From Streptomyces sp. Z26 (lineage in GTDB: Bacteria > Actinomycetota > Actinomycetes > Streptomycetales > Streptomycetaceae): a stretch of DNA of 64,000 nucleotides. Both the position numbers and the translations under genes were made by a program. The notes below the pieces were generated by a model. The model had not been told where the DNA came from. It saw only the letters and a program-made list of their open reading frames with translations, and ran no database searches. Shown here piece after piece: positions 40,648 to 47,864 of this stretch (positions within the stretch are counted from its first letter, which is position 1; the number at the start of each line of letters is the position of its first letter). The stretch lies in assembly GCF_003665095.1 (NCBI RefSeq), contig NZ_RCHV01000002.1, positions 5,584,501 to 5,648,500 on the forward strand, read 5' to 3'.

Positions 40648-41439
40648 CTACGCGGGCCGCGCGTACGGCCGTTCGGCCGCCGACGCCTGCCCGTGCCGCA
40701 GCAGCACCAGCCGGGCCAGCTCCGGGGCCGCGCCGAGGACCGGCGCCAGCAGGTCGGCGCCGCCCTCCCGCGCGCCCTCCGCGATCCGGTCCGGCAGCCG
40801 CCCCGGCGCGATGACGTACGGCGCGACGACCACCCGCGCGGCGCCCGCCGCCCGGAGCGCGCGCACCGCGTCGGCCGTACCGGGCGGTGAGGCGGAGGCG
40901 AACGCGGGTCGCACGGCGCACCAACCAGCGGTACGCCGCCACTCCCGCGCGACGTCGGCGATCACCGCGTTCGCCTCCGGGTCCGAGGAGCCCGCCGAGG
41001 CCAGGACGACCCCGGTCGAGCCGTTGCGGTGGCGGCCCCCACCGGGGGTGGCGCCCGCCGGGTCCGCCTCGCGCAGCCGCCGCTCCAACGCCCGTACGAG
41101 CAGCGGGTGCGGGCCCAGCACCGGCGCCTGCCGCACCTCCGGCAGCGGCAGCCGCGCCGCCGACTCCCGCAGCACGGACGGGAGATCGGACTTGGCGTGG
41201 AACGCGCGCGTCAGCAGCAGCGGCAGCGCCACCACGTCCCGTACGCCCTCCGCCGCCAGCCGTTCCAGCGCCCGCGGCACGCTCGGCGCGCAGAAGTCGA
41301 GGTACGCGACCTCGACCCGCAGCCCCGGCCGCTCCGCCCGCACCCGCGCGCACAGCGCCGTCACCGTCGCGGCGTGCCGCGGGTCGCGGCTGCCGTGCGC
41401 GACGACCAGCAGGGCCGGGGCGGCGGACGGGCTGTGCAC
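40648..41439 (-). CDS. Sirohydrochlorin chelatase (CbiX/SirB type)
   Basis: Protein of 263 aa with two CbiX-like halves. The first has ALLVVAHGSRDPRHAATV with the metal-binding His, and VALPLLLTRAFHAKSDLP with the second His. The second half (VVLASAGSSDPEANAVI, ARVVVAPYVIAPGRLPDRI) is the degenerate repeat. It would insert iron into sirohydrochlorin, giving the siroheme used by the sulfite reductase of this operon; cobalt insertion for B12 is possible in the family. It is the last gene of the cys operon, 54 bases after cysN. Confidence 0.85.
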   Translation of the reverse strand: MHSPSAAPALLVVAHGSRDPRHAATVTALCARVRAERPGLRVEVAYLDFCAPSVPRALERLAAEGVRDVVALPLLLTRAFHAKSDLPSVLRESAARLPLPEVRQAPVLGPHPLLVRALERRLREADPAGATPGGGRHRNGSTGVVLASAGSSDPEANAVIADVAREWRRTAGWCAVRPAFASASPPGTADAVRALRAAGAARVVVAPYVIAPGRLPDRIAEGAREGGADLLAPVLGAAPELARLVLLRHGQASAAERPYARPA

Positions 41440-41493
41440 GGGCGGTCTCCTCCGGTGTCGGGTGGTGGTCGGGTTCTGGTCGCGGCAGTGGGC

Positions 41494-42861
41494 CTAGAAG
41501 TCCCAGCCCTCGTCGTCCGCCGCGGCCTCCGCCTCCTTGACGTCCCGCGCCGCCTCCGCGAAGGCGTCACCGGCCATCCCCGCCGTCAGCGTGGTGCCGT
41601 CGGCCGGGTCGATCAGCAGGAACGAGCCGGTGCGGCGCGAGTCGGCGTACGCGTCGATGGGCAGCGCCTCCGCCGTACGCAGCACCACGCGCCCGATGTC
41701 GTTCGCCACCAGCTCGCCCGGCACCGGGTGCTGCGACAGGTCGTCCAGCGTCAGCCGCGACGGGATGTCCTTCACGATCGCCTTCACCGTGCGCGTCGCG
41801 TGCTTCAACAGCACCCGGTCGCCCGGCTTCAGCGGCCGGTCCGCGACATGGCACACGGTCGCCGTCTGGTCCTGGCTCGGCCGTACGGACGCCTGCGCCG
41901 GGGCGATCAGGTCGCCGCGCGAGATGTCCAGGTCGTCCGCGAGCCGCAACGTCACCGACTGCGGGGCCCAGGCCACGTCCACGGACTGGCCGAGCGCGTC
42001 GATGCCCTCGACGGTGCTCGTACGGCCCGAGGGGAGCACCGTGATCCGGTCGCCCGTACGGAACACGCCGGAGGCGATCTGACCCGCGTAGCCGCGGTAG
42101 TCGGGCAGCTCCGGCGTCTGCGGCCGGATCACGTACTGCACCGGGAAACGGGCCGGGTCGCCGGACGGGTCGTGGGACACCGGGACGGTCTCCAGGTGCT
42201 CCAGGACGGTGGGCCCGCCGTACCAGTCCATCCGCGCCGACGCCGTCACCACGTTGTCGCCCTGGAGGGCGGAGATGGGGATGGCGGTGATCTCCGGGAC
42301 GCCCAACTCGCCCGCGTACCGCGTGAACTCCGCCGCGATGGCGGCGAAGACGCCCTCCCGGTAGTCGACGAGGTCCATCTTGTTGACGGCCAGGACGACG
42401 TGCGGGACGCGCAGCAGCGCGGCGACGGCCGCGTGGCGGCGGGTCTGCTCCACGACGCCGTTACGGGCGTCGACGAGGACGACGGCCAGCTCCGCCGTGG
42501 AGGCACCGGTGACCATGTTGCGCGTGTACTGCACGTGGCCGGGAGTGTCCGCGAGGATGAAGCGGCGCCGGGGAGTGGCGAAGTAGCGGTAGGCGACGTC
42601 GATGGTGATGCCCTGCTCCCGCTCGGCGCGCAGGCCGTCGGTGAGCAGCGCGAGGTCCGGCGCGTCCTGGCCCCGGTCCAACGACGCCCGCTCCACCGCC
42701 TCCAACTGGTCCGTGAGCACGGACTTGGAGTCGTGCAGCAGTCGCCCGACCAGGGTGGACTTGCCGTCGTCCACCGATCCGGCGGTGGCGAAACGCAGCA
42801 GCGAGGTCGCGGCCAGCGCGGCGTCGCCCGTGTCGATGGTGCTCGTACCCGTGGAACTCAT
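41494..42861 (-). CDS. cysN: Sulfate adenylyltransferase subunit 1 (GTPase)
   Basis: Protein of 455 aa, the GTPase subunit of ATP sulfurylase, which drives formation of adenosine 5'-phosphosulfate from ATP and sulfate. G1 is GSVDDGKST (residues 28-36), G3 is ADTPGHVQY and G4 is VNKMDL. The C-terminal part has the EF-Tu-like beta-barrels (PVQYVIRPQTPELPDYRGYA). There is no fused APS kinase domain, unlike the CysNC proteins of mycobacteria. Only two bases separate its start from the cysD stop, so the two subunits are translated together. Confidence 0.95.
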   Translation of the reverse strand: MSSTGTSTIDTGDAALAATSLLRFATAGSVDDGKSTLVGRLLHDSKSVLTDQLEAVERASLDRGQDAPDLALLTDGLRAEREQGITIDVAYRYFATPRRRFILADTPGHVQYTRNMVTGASTAELAVVLVDARNGVVEQTRRHAAVAALLRVPHVVLAVNKMDLVDYREGVFAAIAAEFTRYAGELGVPEITAIPISALQGDNVVTASARMDWYGGPTVLEHLETVPVSHDPSGDPARFPVQYVIRPQTPELPDYRGYAGQIASGVFRTGDRITVLPSGRTSTVEGIDALGQSVDVAWAPQSVTLRLADDLDISRGDLIAPAQASVRPSQDQTATVCHVADRPLKPGDRVLLKHATRTVKAIVKDIPSRLTLDDLSQHPVPGELVANDIGRVVLRTAEALPIDAYADSRRTGSFLLIDPADGTTLTAGMAGDAFAEAARDVKEAEAAADDEGWDF

Positions 42862-42863
42862 GG

Positions 42864-43799
42864 TCAGAAGTACCCCTCGCGTTTCCGGTCTTCCATGGCG
42901 GCTTCGGAGAGTTTGTCATCCGCTCGGGTGGCGCCGCGTTCGGTGAGGCGGGAGGCGGTGATCTCGGTGATGACCTTGTCGATGGTGTCGGCGTGGGAGT
43001 CGACGGCTCCGGTGCAGGACATGTCGCCGACGGTGCGGTAGCGGACGTGGCGTGTCTGGAGGGTTTCGTGGTCGTGGGGGCCACCCCAGTCGCCGGGGGC
43101 GAGCCACATGCCGTGGCGGTGGAAGACCTGGCGGGTGTGGGCGTAGTAGATGGTGGGGAGTTCGATCTTCTCGTGGGCGATGTACTGCCAGACGTCGAGT
43201 TCGGTCCAGTTGGAGAGGGGGAAGACGCGGACGTGTTCGCCGGGGGAGTGGCGGCCGTTGTAGAGCTGCCAGAGTTCGGGGCGTTGGCGTCGGGGGTTCC
43301 AGGTGCCGAATTCGTCGCGGAGGGAGAAGACGCGTTCTTTGGCGCGGGCTTTCTCCTCGTCGCGGCGTCCGCCGCCGAAGACGGCGTCGAAGCGGTGGGT
43401 GGTGATGGTGTCGAGGAGGGGGAGGGTTTGGAGGGGGTTGCGGGTGCCGTCGGGGCGTTCGCGGAGGCGTCCGTCGTCGATGTAGTCCTGGACGTGGGCG
43501 ATGTGGAGGCGGAGGTTGTGGTGGGCGGCTTGGTGGTCGCGGTGGTGGAGGACTTCGGGGAAGTTGTGTCCGGTGTCGACGTGGAGGAGGGAGAAGGGCA
43601 GGGGTGCGGGGGCGAAGGCCTTGAGGGCGAGGTGGAGCATGACGATGGAGTCCTTGCCTCCGGAGTAGAGGATCACGGGGCGTTCGAACTCGCCCGCGAC
43701 CTCCCGGAAGATGTGGACCGCCTCCGACTCCAACACCTCCAGATGCGACAACCCGTACGGGCTGCCCGTCTCCCCCGCCCGTACGGTCGCGGTCGTCAT
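42864..43799 (-). CDS. cysD: Sulfate adenylyltransferase subunit 2
   Basis: Protein of 311 aa, the catalytic PP-loop subunit of ATP sulfurylase that adenylates sulfate. The PP-loop is YSGGKDS (about residues 45-51). Other blocks are LLHVDTGHNFPEV, FGGGRRDEEKARAKERVFS, FPLSNWTELDVWQYI and the C-terminal MSCTGAVDSHADTIDKVI. ATG at 43799 starts TTATVRAGE; a ribosome site is weak. Codon use is strikingly C-ending (CTC, CCC, GAA, CAC) and lacks the GTACG words frequent in cysN, cysH and sir, so this gene may have been replaced by recombination with a foreign copy. It lies 86 bases after cysH. Confidence 0.95.
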   Translation of the reverse strand: MTTATVRAGETGSPYGLSHLEVLESEAVHIFREVAGEFERPVILYSGGKDSIVMLHLALKAFAPAPLPFSLLHVDTGHNFPEVLHHRDHQAAHHNLRLHIAHVQDYIDDGRLRERPDGTRNPLQTLPLLDTITTHRFDAVFGGGRRDEEKARAKERVFSLRDEFGTWNPRRQRPELWQLYNGRHSPGEHVRVFPLSNWTELDVWQYIAHEKIELPTIYYAHTRQVFHRHGMWLAPGDWGGPHDHETLQTRHVRYRTVGDMSCTGAVDSHADTIDKVITEITASRLTERGATRADDKLSEAAMEDRKREGYF

Positions 43800-43885
43800 G
43801 CGCGTCCCCTTCATCCGCTGCTCCCCATGTCCCTGCTGCGTCCTCCCGCCGCGGCCCCGGGGGCCGCCCGCTCCCACGCGCGTCC

Positions 43886-44602
43886 TCAGAGGTGCAGCCC
43901 GCACTCGTTCTTGCCGAAGCCCGCCCAGCGCCCCGCGCGCGCGTCCTCGCCGTCCCGTACGCGACGGGTGCACGGCGCGCAGCCGATCGAGGCGTAACCG
44001 TCGGACAGCAGCGGGTTGGTGAGGACGCCGTGCTCCGCGACGTACGCGTCCACGTCGGCCTGCGTCCAGCGCGCGATCGGCGCGATCTTCACCTTCTGCC
44101 GCCGCTCGTCCCAGCCGACGACCGGGGTGAGGGAACGGGCCGGGGACTCGTCACGGCGCAGTCCGGTGGCCCAGGCGTCGTACGCCCCCAGGCCCTCCTC
44201 CAGCGGCTCGACCTTGCGCATGGCGCAGCACAGGTCCGGGTTGCGTCCGTGCAGCCGGGGCCCGTACTGCGCGTCCTGCTCGGCCACGCTCTGCCGCGGG
44301 GTCAGGGTGATCACCTCGACGTCCATCACCGCTGCCACCGCGTCCCGGGTGCCGATGGTCTCCGGGAAGTGGTAGCCGGTGTCGAGGAACAGCACGTGGA
44401 CGCCGGGCAGCGCGCGCGAGGCCAGGTGCGCGACCACCGCGTCCTCCATGGACGAGGTGACGCAGAAGCGCTTACCGAACGTGTCCGCCGCCCAGCGCAG
44501 CACCTCCGACGCGGGCGCGTCCTCCAACTCCCGGCCCGCCGCGAGGGCGAGCCGACGGTGGTGCGCGGCGGATGTCTCCTGGGATTCCTGAACGGTCGTC
44601 AT
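43886..44602 (-). CDS. cysH: Assimilatory phosphoadenylyl/adenylyl-sulfate reductase
   Basis: Protein of 238 aa that reduces activated sulfate to sulfite with thioredoxin. The PP-loop remnant is VTSSMEDAV (near 48-56), then LFLDTGYHFPET. Paired cysteines CC (125-126) and C208, C211 in SIGCAPCTR would hold a [4Fe-4S] cluster, the mark of APS-type reductases. The redox cysteine is C234 in the final KNECGLHL. So the enzyme should act on APS directly, which agrees with the lack of a cysC kinase gene. Its ATG overlaps the stop of the zinc-ribbon gene (ATGA). Confidence 0.94.
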   Translation of the reverse strand: MTTVQESQETSAAHHRRLALAAGRELEDAPASEVLRWAADTFGKRFCVTSSMEDAVVAHLASRALPGVHVLFLDTGYHFPETIGTRDAVAAVMDVEVITLTPRQSVAEQDAQYGPRLHGRNPDLCCAMRKVEPLEEGLGAYDAWATGLRRDESPARSLTPVVGWDERRQKVKIAPIARWTQADVDAYVAEHGVLTNPLLSDGYASIGCAPCTRRVRDGEDARAGRWAGFGKNECGLHL

Positions 44603-44799
44603 GGGGTGGTGCCCCCTTCGCTGCCGGGTGCCTCGCGCCGCAGGCCCTTGGCCAGCAGCCCGAGGAAGGAGAGGGTGAACGCGCGGTTGCAGGACGCGCA
44701 CTCCCACGGGGAGCCGCCCCGCGGGGCCTCCGCCTCGGAGGGACGCAGGTCCTCGTCACCGCAGTACGGGCAGTAGAACGGCGCGGCGCGCTCGGTCAC
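44599..44799 (-). CDS. Small zinc-ribbon protein embedded in the sulfate operon
   Basis: Protein of 66 aa with two CxxC pairs (FYCPYCGDE and ECASCNRAF) spaced 22 residues apart, a rubredoxin- or zinc-ribbon-like knuckle. The rest is a short hydrophobic helix (TLSFLGLLAKGL) and a polar tail. It begins with GTG overlapping the sir stop and its own stop overlaps the cysH start, so sir, this gene and cysH are translated as one coupled block. That position is conserved in streptomycetes to my knowledge; function is not established. A role in delivering electrons or iron to sulfite or APS reductase is inference. Confidence 0.8.
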   Translation of the reverse strand: MTERAAPFYCPYCGDEDLRPSEAEAPRGGSPWECASCNRAFTLSFLGLLAKGLRREAPGSEGGTTP

Positions 44800-46493
44800 T
44801 TGAGCGCCCCTTCGTCCGCGCGTGCCGCCCACTGCGCGAACCGTTCGCCGTCCGTGCGCTGTTCCTGGAAGGCGCGCAGCACGCGCTCGACGTAGTCGGG
44901 GAGTTCGTCGGCGGTGACCTTCAGGCCGCGGACCTTGCGGCCGAAGCCGGGCTCCATGCCGAGGGAGCCGCCCAGGTGCACCTGGTAGCCCTCGACCTGC
45001 TCGCCGGAGCCGTCGGTGACCAACTGCCCCTTGAGGCCGATGTCCGCGACCTGGATACGGGCGCAGGAGTTGGGGCAGCCGTTGACGTTGATGGTGACCG
45101 GCTCGTCGAACTCCGGGAGCCGCTGCTCCAGTTCGTCGATCAGGTCCATGCCGCGCTGCTTGGTCTCGACGATCGCCAGCTTGCAGAACTCCAGCCCGGT
45201 GCAGGCCATCGTGCCCCGCCGGAAGGCGGACGGCGCGCTGCTCAGACCGAGCGCCGACAGGCCCTCGCGCAGCGACGCGACCTCCTCCTCCGGGACGTCG
45301 AGGACCAGCATCTTCTGCTCGACGGTCGTACGGACCCGCCCGGAGCCGTGCGCCTCGGCCAGGTCCGCGATCTTGCCGAGCGTCGCACCGTCCACGCGGC
45401 CCACGCGCGGCGCGAAGCCCACGTAGAACCGGCCGTCGCGCTGCTCGTGCACGCCCACGTGGTCCCGCCAGCGCTGGAGCGGCTGGTCGGGGGCGGGGCC
45501 GTCGTCGAGCGTACGGAGCAGGTACTCGCTCTCCAGCACCCGCCGGAACTTCTCCGGGCCCCAGTCCGCCACCAGGAACTTCAGCCGGGCGCGGGTGCGC
45601 AGCCGCCGGTAGCCGTAGTCGCGGAAGATCGAGACGACGCCCTCGTGGACGTCGGCCACGTCCTCCAACGGCACCCAGGCGCCCAGCCGTACGCCGATCT
45701 TCGGGTTCGTCGACAGGCCGCCGCCGACCCACACGTCGAACCCCGGGCCCAGCTCGGGGTGTTCGACGCCGACGAACGCCACGTCGTTGATCTCGTGCGC
45801 CACGTCCAGCAGCGGCGAACCGGAGACGGCCGTCTTGAACTTCCGCGGCAGGTTCGAGTACGCCTTGTTGCCGACGATCCGGCGGGTGATCTCGTCGACG
45901 GCGGGCGTGCCGTCGATGATCTCGTCCTTGGCGATACCGGCCACCGGCGAGCCGAGGACGACGCGCGGGGTGTCGCCGCACGCCTCGGTCGTGGACAGGC
46001 CGACGCCCTCCAGCCGCCGCCAGATCTCCGGCACGTCCTCGATCCGGATCCAGTGGAACTGCACGTTCTGCCGGTTGGTGATGTCGGCCGTCCCGCGCGC
46101 GAACTCCTGCGAGATCTCCCCGATCACCCGCAGTTGACGCGTCGTGAGCGCGCCGCCGTCGATCCGTACGCGCATCATGAAGAACTCGTCGTCCAGCTCC
46201 TCCGGCTCCAGCACGGCCGTCTTGCCGCCGCTGATCCCGGGCTTGCGCTGGGTGTAGAGGCCCCACCACCGCATCCGGCCGCGCAGGTCGGCGCCGTCGA
46301 TCGAGTCGAAATCGCCGTGTGCGTAGATCGTCTCGATGCGTGTCCGTACGTTGAGACCGTCGTCGTCCTTCTTGGTCTGCTCGTTGCCGTTGAGCGGGGT
46401 GAAGTGCCCGGCGGCCCACTGGCCCTCACCGCGGTGGCGGCTCACCTTGCGGCGGGGCCGTTCGGCGGCGGGAGTCTGGGGGGAGTCGGCCAT
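44796..46493 (-). CDS. sir: Ferredoxin-dependent assimilatory sulfite reductase
   Basis: Protein of 565 aa that reduces sulfite to sulfide by six electrons with siroheme and a [4Fe-4S] cluster. Cluster cysteines are C431 and C437 (CTGLEFCKLA) and C473 and C477 (NGCPNSCARIQ). RQNVQFHWIRIEDVP and VGGGLSTNPKIG are family blocks. Y80 (GLYTQRKPG) and C172 (EACGDTP) sit 92 residues apart, the spacing of the Tyr-Cys pair cross-linked next to siroheme in the M. tuberculosis enzyme NirA; this favours sulfite over nitrite. ATG at 46493 is the start, with AAGGA 11 bases before. It heads the operon after the leader peptide at 46718-46801. Confidence 0.93.
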   Translation of the reverse strand: MADSPQTPAAERPRRKVSRHRGEGQWAAGHFTPLNGNEQTKKDDDGLNVRTRIETIYAHGDFDSIDGADLRGRMRWWGLYTQRKPGISGGKTAVLEPEELDDEFFMMRVRIDGGALTTRQLRVIGEISQEFARGTADITNRQNVQFHWIRIEDVPEIWRRLEGVGLSTTEACGDTPRVVLGSPVAGIAKDEIIDGTPAVDEITRRIVGNKAYSNLPRKFKTAVSGSPLLDVAHEINDVAFVGVEHPELGPGFDVWVGGGLSTNPKIGVRLGAWVPLEDVADVHEGVVSIFRDYGYRRLRTRARLKFLVADWGPEKFRRVLESEYLLRTLDDGPAPDQPLQRWRDHVGVHEQRDGRFYVGFAPRVGRVDGATLGKIADLAEAHGSGRVRTTVEQKMLVLDVPEEEVASLREGLSALGLSSAPSAFRRGTMACTGLEFCKLAIVETKQRGMDLIDELEQRLPEFDEPVTINVNGCPNSCARIQVADIGLKGQLVTDGSGEQVEGYQVHLGGSLGMEPGFGRKVRGLKVTADELPDYVERVLRAFQEQRTDGERFAQWAARADEGALK

Positions 46494-46717
46494 GGCGGAT
46501 ACGTCCTTCGGCTCCGGGACTGACGGTGGCGGGAGAGCTGCCGCTCCGGGCCGCGAGGTACGGACGGCGGGGTGGCCGAGGCCGTACCAGGGCAGCACGC
46601 GTGACCTGCGGACACATGACGCACGGGGGCGACGCGGGCAGGGGCGCGACAGGTTCTCGGAAGAGCACGGGCCCACACCGATGGGGGCGGCTCAGGGGGA
46701 CGGCGGTGCTGGGACTG
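46494..46717 (-). other. Leader region between the peptide and sir
   Basis: This 224-base untranslated stretch should carry any attenuator controlled by the leader peptide. It is C-rich on the coding strand with few long perfect stems by eye; short ones lie near 46525-46545 and 46690-46715. I could not establish mutually exclusive structures without folding. Confidence 0.35.
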
Positions 46718-46801
46718 TCAGCCCGCCGGACACATCGCGCTGGACATGCGTCCGAGGTCGACGTGGCGTCGACTCACCAGGGCGATTCCAGCTCGGGACA
46801 T
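46718..46801 (-). CDS. 27-aa leader peptide upstream of the sulfate-assimilation operon
   Basis: A short ORF on the operon strand encodes a 27-aa peptide from MSRAGIALVS through RRHVDLGRMSS to the end AMCPAG, stopping 224 bases before sir. The RRHVDLGR..S..LC-like core recurs in tiny peptides upstream of sulfur genes in actinomycetes, some annotated only as leader peptide. One cysteine codon lies four codons before the stop. In mycobacteria, cysteine-rich leader ORFs act as attenuators: ribosomes slowed by lack of cysteine keep downstream genes on. No strong ribosome site is seen, as in many such leaders. It is the only part of the gap that is evidently coding. Confidence 0.75.
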   Translation of the reverse strand: MSRAGIALVSRRHVDLGRMSSAMCPAG

Positions 46802-46840
46802 GGGTGAAAGCCTGACACGGTGCTCCGTGGCCAGTCCACC

Positions 46841-46857
46841 ACAATCCATCATATGGA
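46841..46857 (-). promoter_or_regulatory. Candidate promoter of the sulfate operon
   Basis: On the minus strand TATGAT (46848-46853) is a good -10 hexamer inside the short palindrome TCCAT-ATG-ATGGA. It would start a transcript about 40 bases before the leader peptide. A -35 box is weak, so an activator may be needed. Confidence 0.35.
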
Positions 46858-46909
46858 CATCTCGGTCCCGTATGCCGGGATGGTGCCGGAGTGGTACGCC
46901 GCCGACCTC

Positions 46910-46937
46910 GGGCTTCGTGCTCCGGGCTTCGTGCTCC
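46910..46937. repeat. 14-bp tandem duplication beyond the GNAT stop
   Basis: GGGCTTCGTGCTCC occurs twice in exact tandem (46910-46923, 46924-46937), between the GNAT stop and the sulfate-operon promoter. It looks like a recent slip duplication. Confidence 0.7.
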
Positions 46938-46946
46938 GGCGCCGCG

Positions 46947-47567
46947 TCAGTACGCCCCGGGCCACGGACCGGGCGGCGCGGTCGAGGGCTCCTCGGCCGT
47001 GGTGGTGGCGTGGAGCCGGAAGCCGCGCCGCCGGTAGTTCGCCAGCGCGTGCGGCCCGTCCTTGCTGCACGTGTGCACCCACACCCGGCCCGTCGCCGTA
47101 CGGCCGTCCCACCGCGTGGCCAGGTCCCAGGCGCGCGCCGTGCCGTACGACAGCAGGTGCGCGCCGACGCGGCGGCCGCGGAAGGCGGGGAGCAGGCCGA
47201 AGTAGCTGATCTCGACCGCTCCGTCGACCGCGCCGGCACCCGCGTCCCCGTCCCCGTTCCCGTCCGCGCCGTCGCCCGAGCCGTCCAGTTCGATGAACCC
47301 GGCGGGCGTCCCGCGGTCGTACGCCACCCACGTCTCGACGCCGGGCCGTTCCAGGAAGGCGCGCCACCGCGCGTGGTCCCAGCCGAGCCGGTCCGTCCAG
47401 GTGACGTCGCCGCCGACGGCCGTGTAGAGGAACCGGCTGAACTCCGGGCTGGGCACCTCGGCGCGGATGATCCGTATGGCGGACAGGGTGTCCGGGATGT
47501 GGGCGGGTACGAGATCCGCCGGGGACCGCTGCTCCAGCCACCACGTGGTGACGCCGACCGTCGACAT
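46947..47567 (-). CDS. GNAT-family N-acetyltransferase
   Basis: Protein of 206 aa with a single GNAT domain. The core is VEISYFGLLPAFRGRRVGAHL, where the acetyl-CoA loop reads FRGRRVG, then VWVHTCSKDGPHALANYRRR and GFRLHATT at the end. An acidic Gly/Asp-rich insertion (about residues 103-120) separates beta-strands. Target unknown. ATG at 47567 is used. It is upstream of the sulfate operon on the same strand but separated by about 145 bases holding the operon promoter, so co-transcription is unlikely. Confidence 0.85.
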   Translation of the reverse strand: MSTVGVTTWWLEQRSPADLVPAHIPDTLSAIRIIRAEVPSPEFSRFLYTAVGGDVTWTDRLGWDHARWRAFLERPGVETWVAYDRGTPAGFIELDGSGDGADGNGDGDAGAGAVDGAVEISYFGLLPAFRGRRVGAHLLSYGTARAWDLATRWDGRTATGRVWVHTCSKDGPHALANYRRRGFRLHATTTAEEPSTAPPGPWPGAY

Positions 47568-47864
47568 GGCGGCAGTGTAGGACTCCCGCCCGGCGGCCCG
47601 GCGCGGACCGTACGACCGCGCGCGCGTGCCCGCTTCCCGTGCCCCGCGTGCCCGAGTGCTGCGAGGGTCCCCGGACGCGTTGACTTCGGGAAACGGGCCT
47701 GCTGAACTCGGCGGGGACCTCTGTGCCCGCGCCCGTACGGGCCCCTGTCCGCACCCCGGACCACGTGTCCGCCGGGCCGTCCGCGGCACCACCGCGGCAC
47801 CTGGACCACCGCACCACCGCACGACCCGCACCACCGCACCGACGCCCGCAGCTGAAAGGCCGCC
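47568..47864. other. 297-base divergent gap
   Basis: It lies between the GNAT (minus) and PfkB (plus) genes. It holds a repeated CGCACCACCGCACC word just before the kinase start and a TTGACT-17-TGAACT pair at 47680-47708 that is at best a weak promoter. No gene is seen. Confidence 0.35.

Noticed and set aside
39589..40814. Second long plus-strand frame over the epimerase
   Set aside because: It is the +1 shadow, rich in Arg and Gly, and continues past the real stop without domains.
43052..43997. Plus-strand Val/Gly/Glu-rich frame antisense to cysD
   Set aside because: It results from the C-ending codon style of cysD on the other strand and has no protein features.
41494..44602. APS kinase (cysC) hidden in the sulfate operon
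   Set aside because: No separate gene and no second P-loop domain in CysN or CysD was found.
46494..46717. Classical intrinsic attenuator between leader peptide and sir
   Set aside because: No clear stem with U-tract was found by eye. Rho-dependent or translational control is possible but needs folding and experiment.
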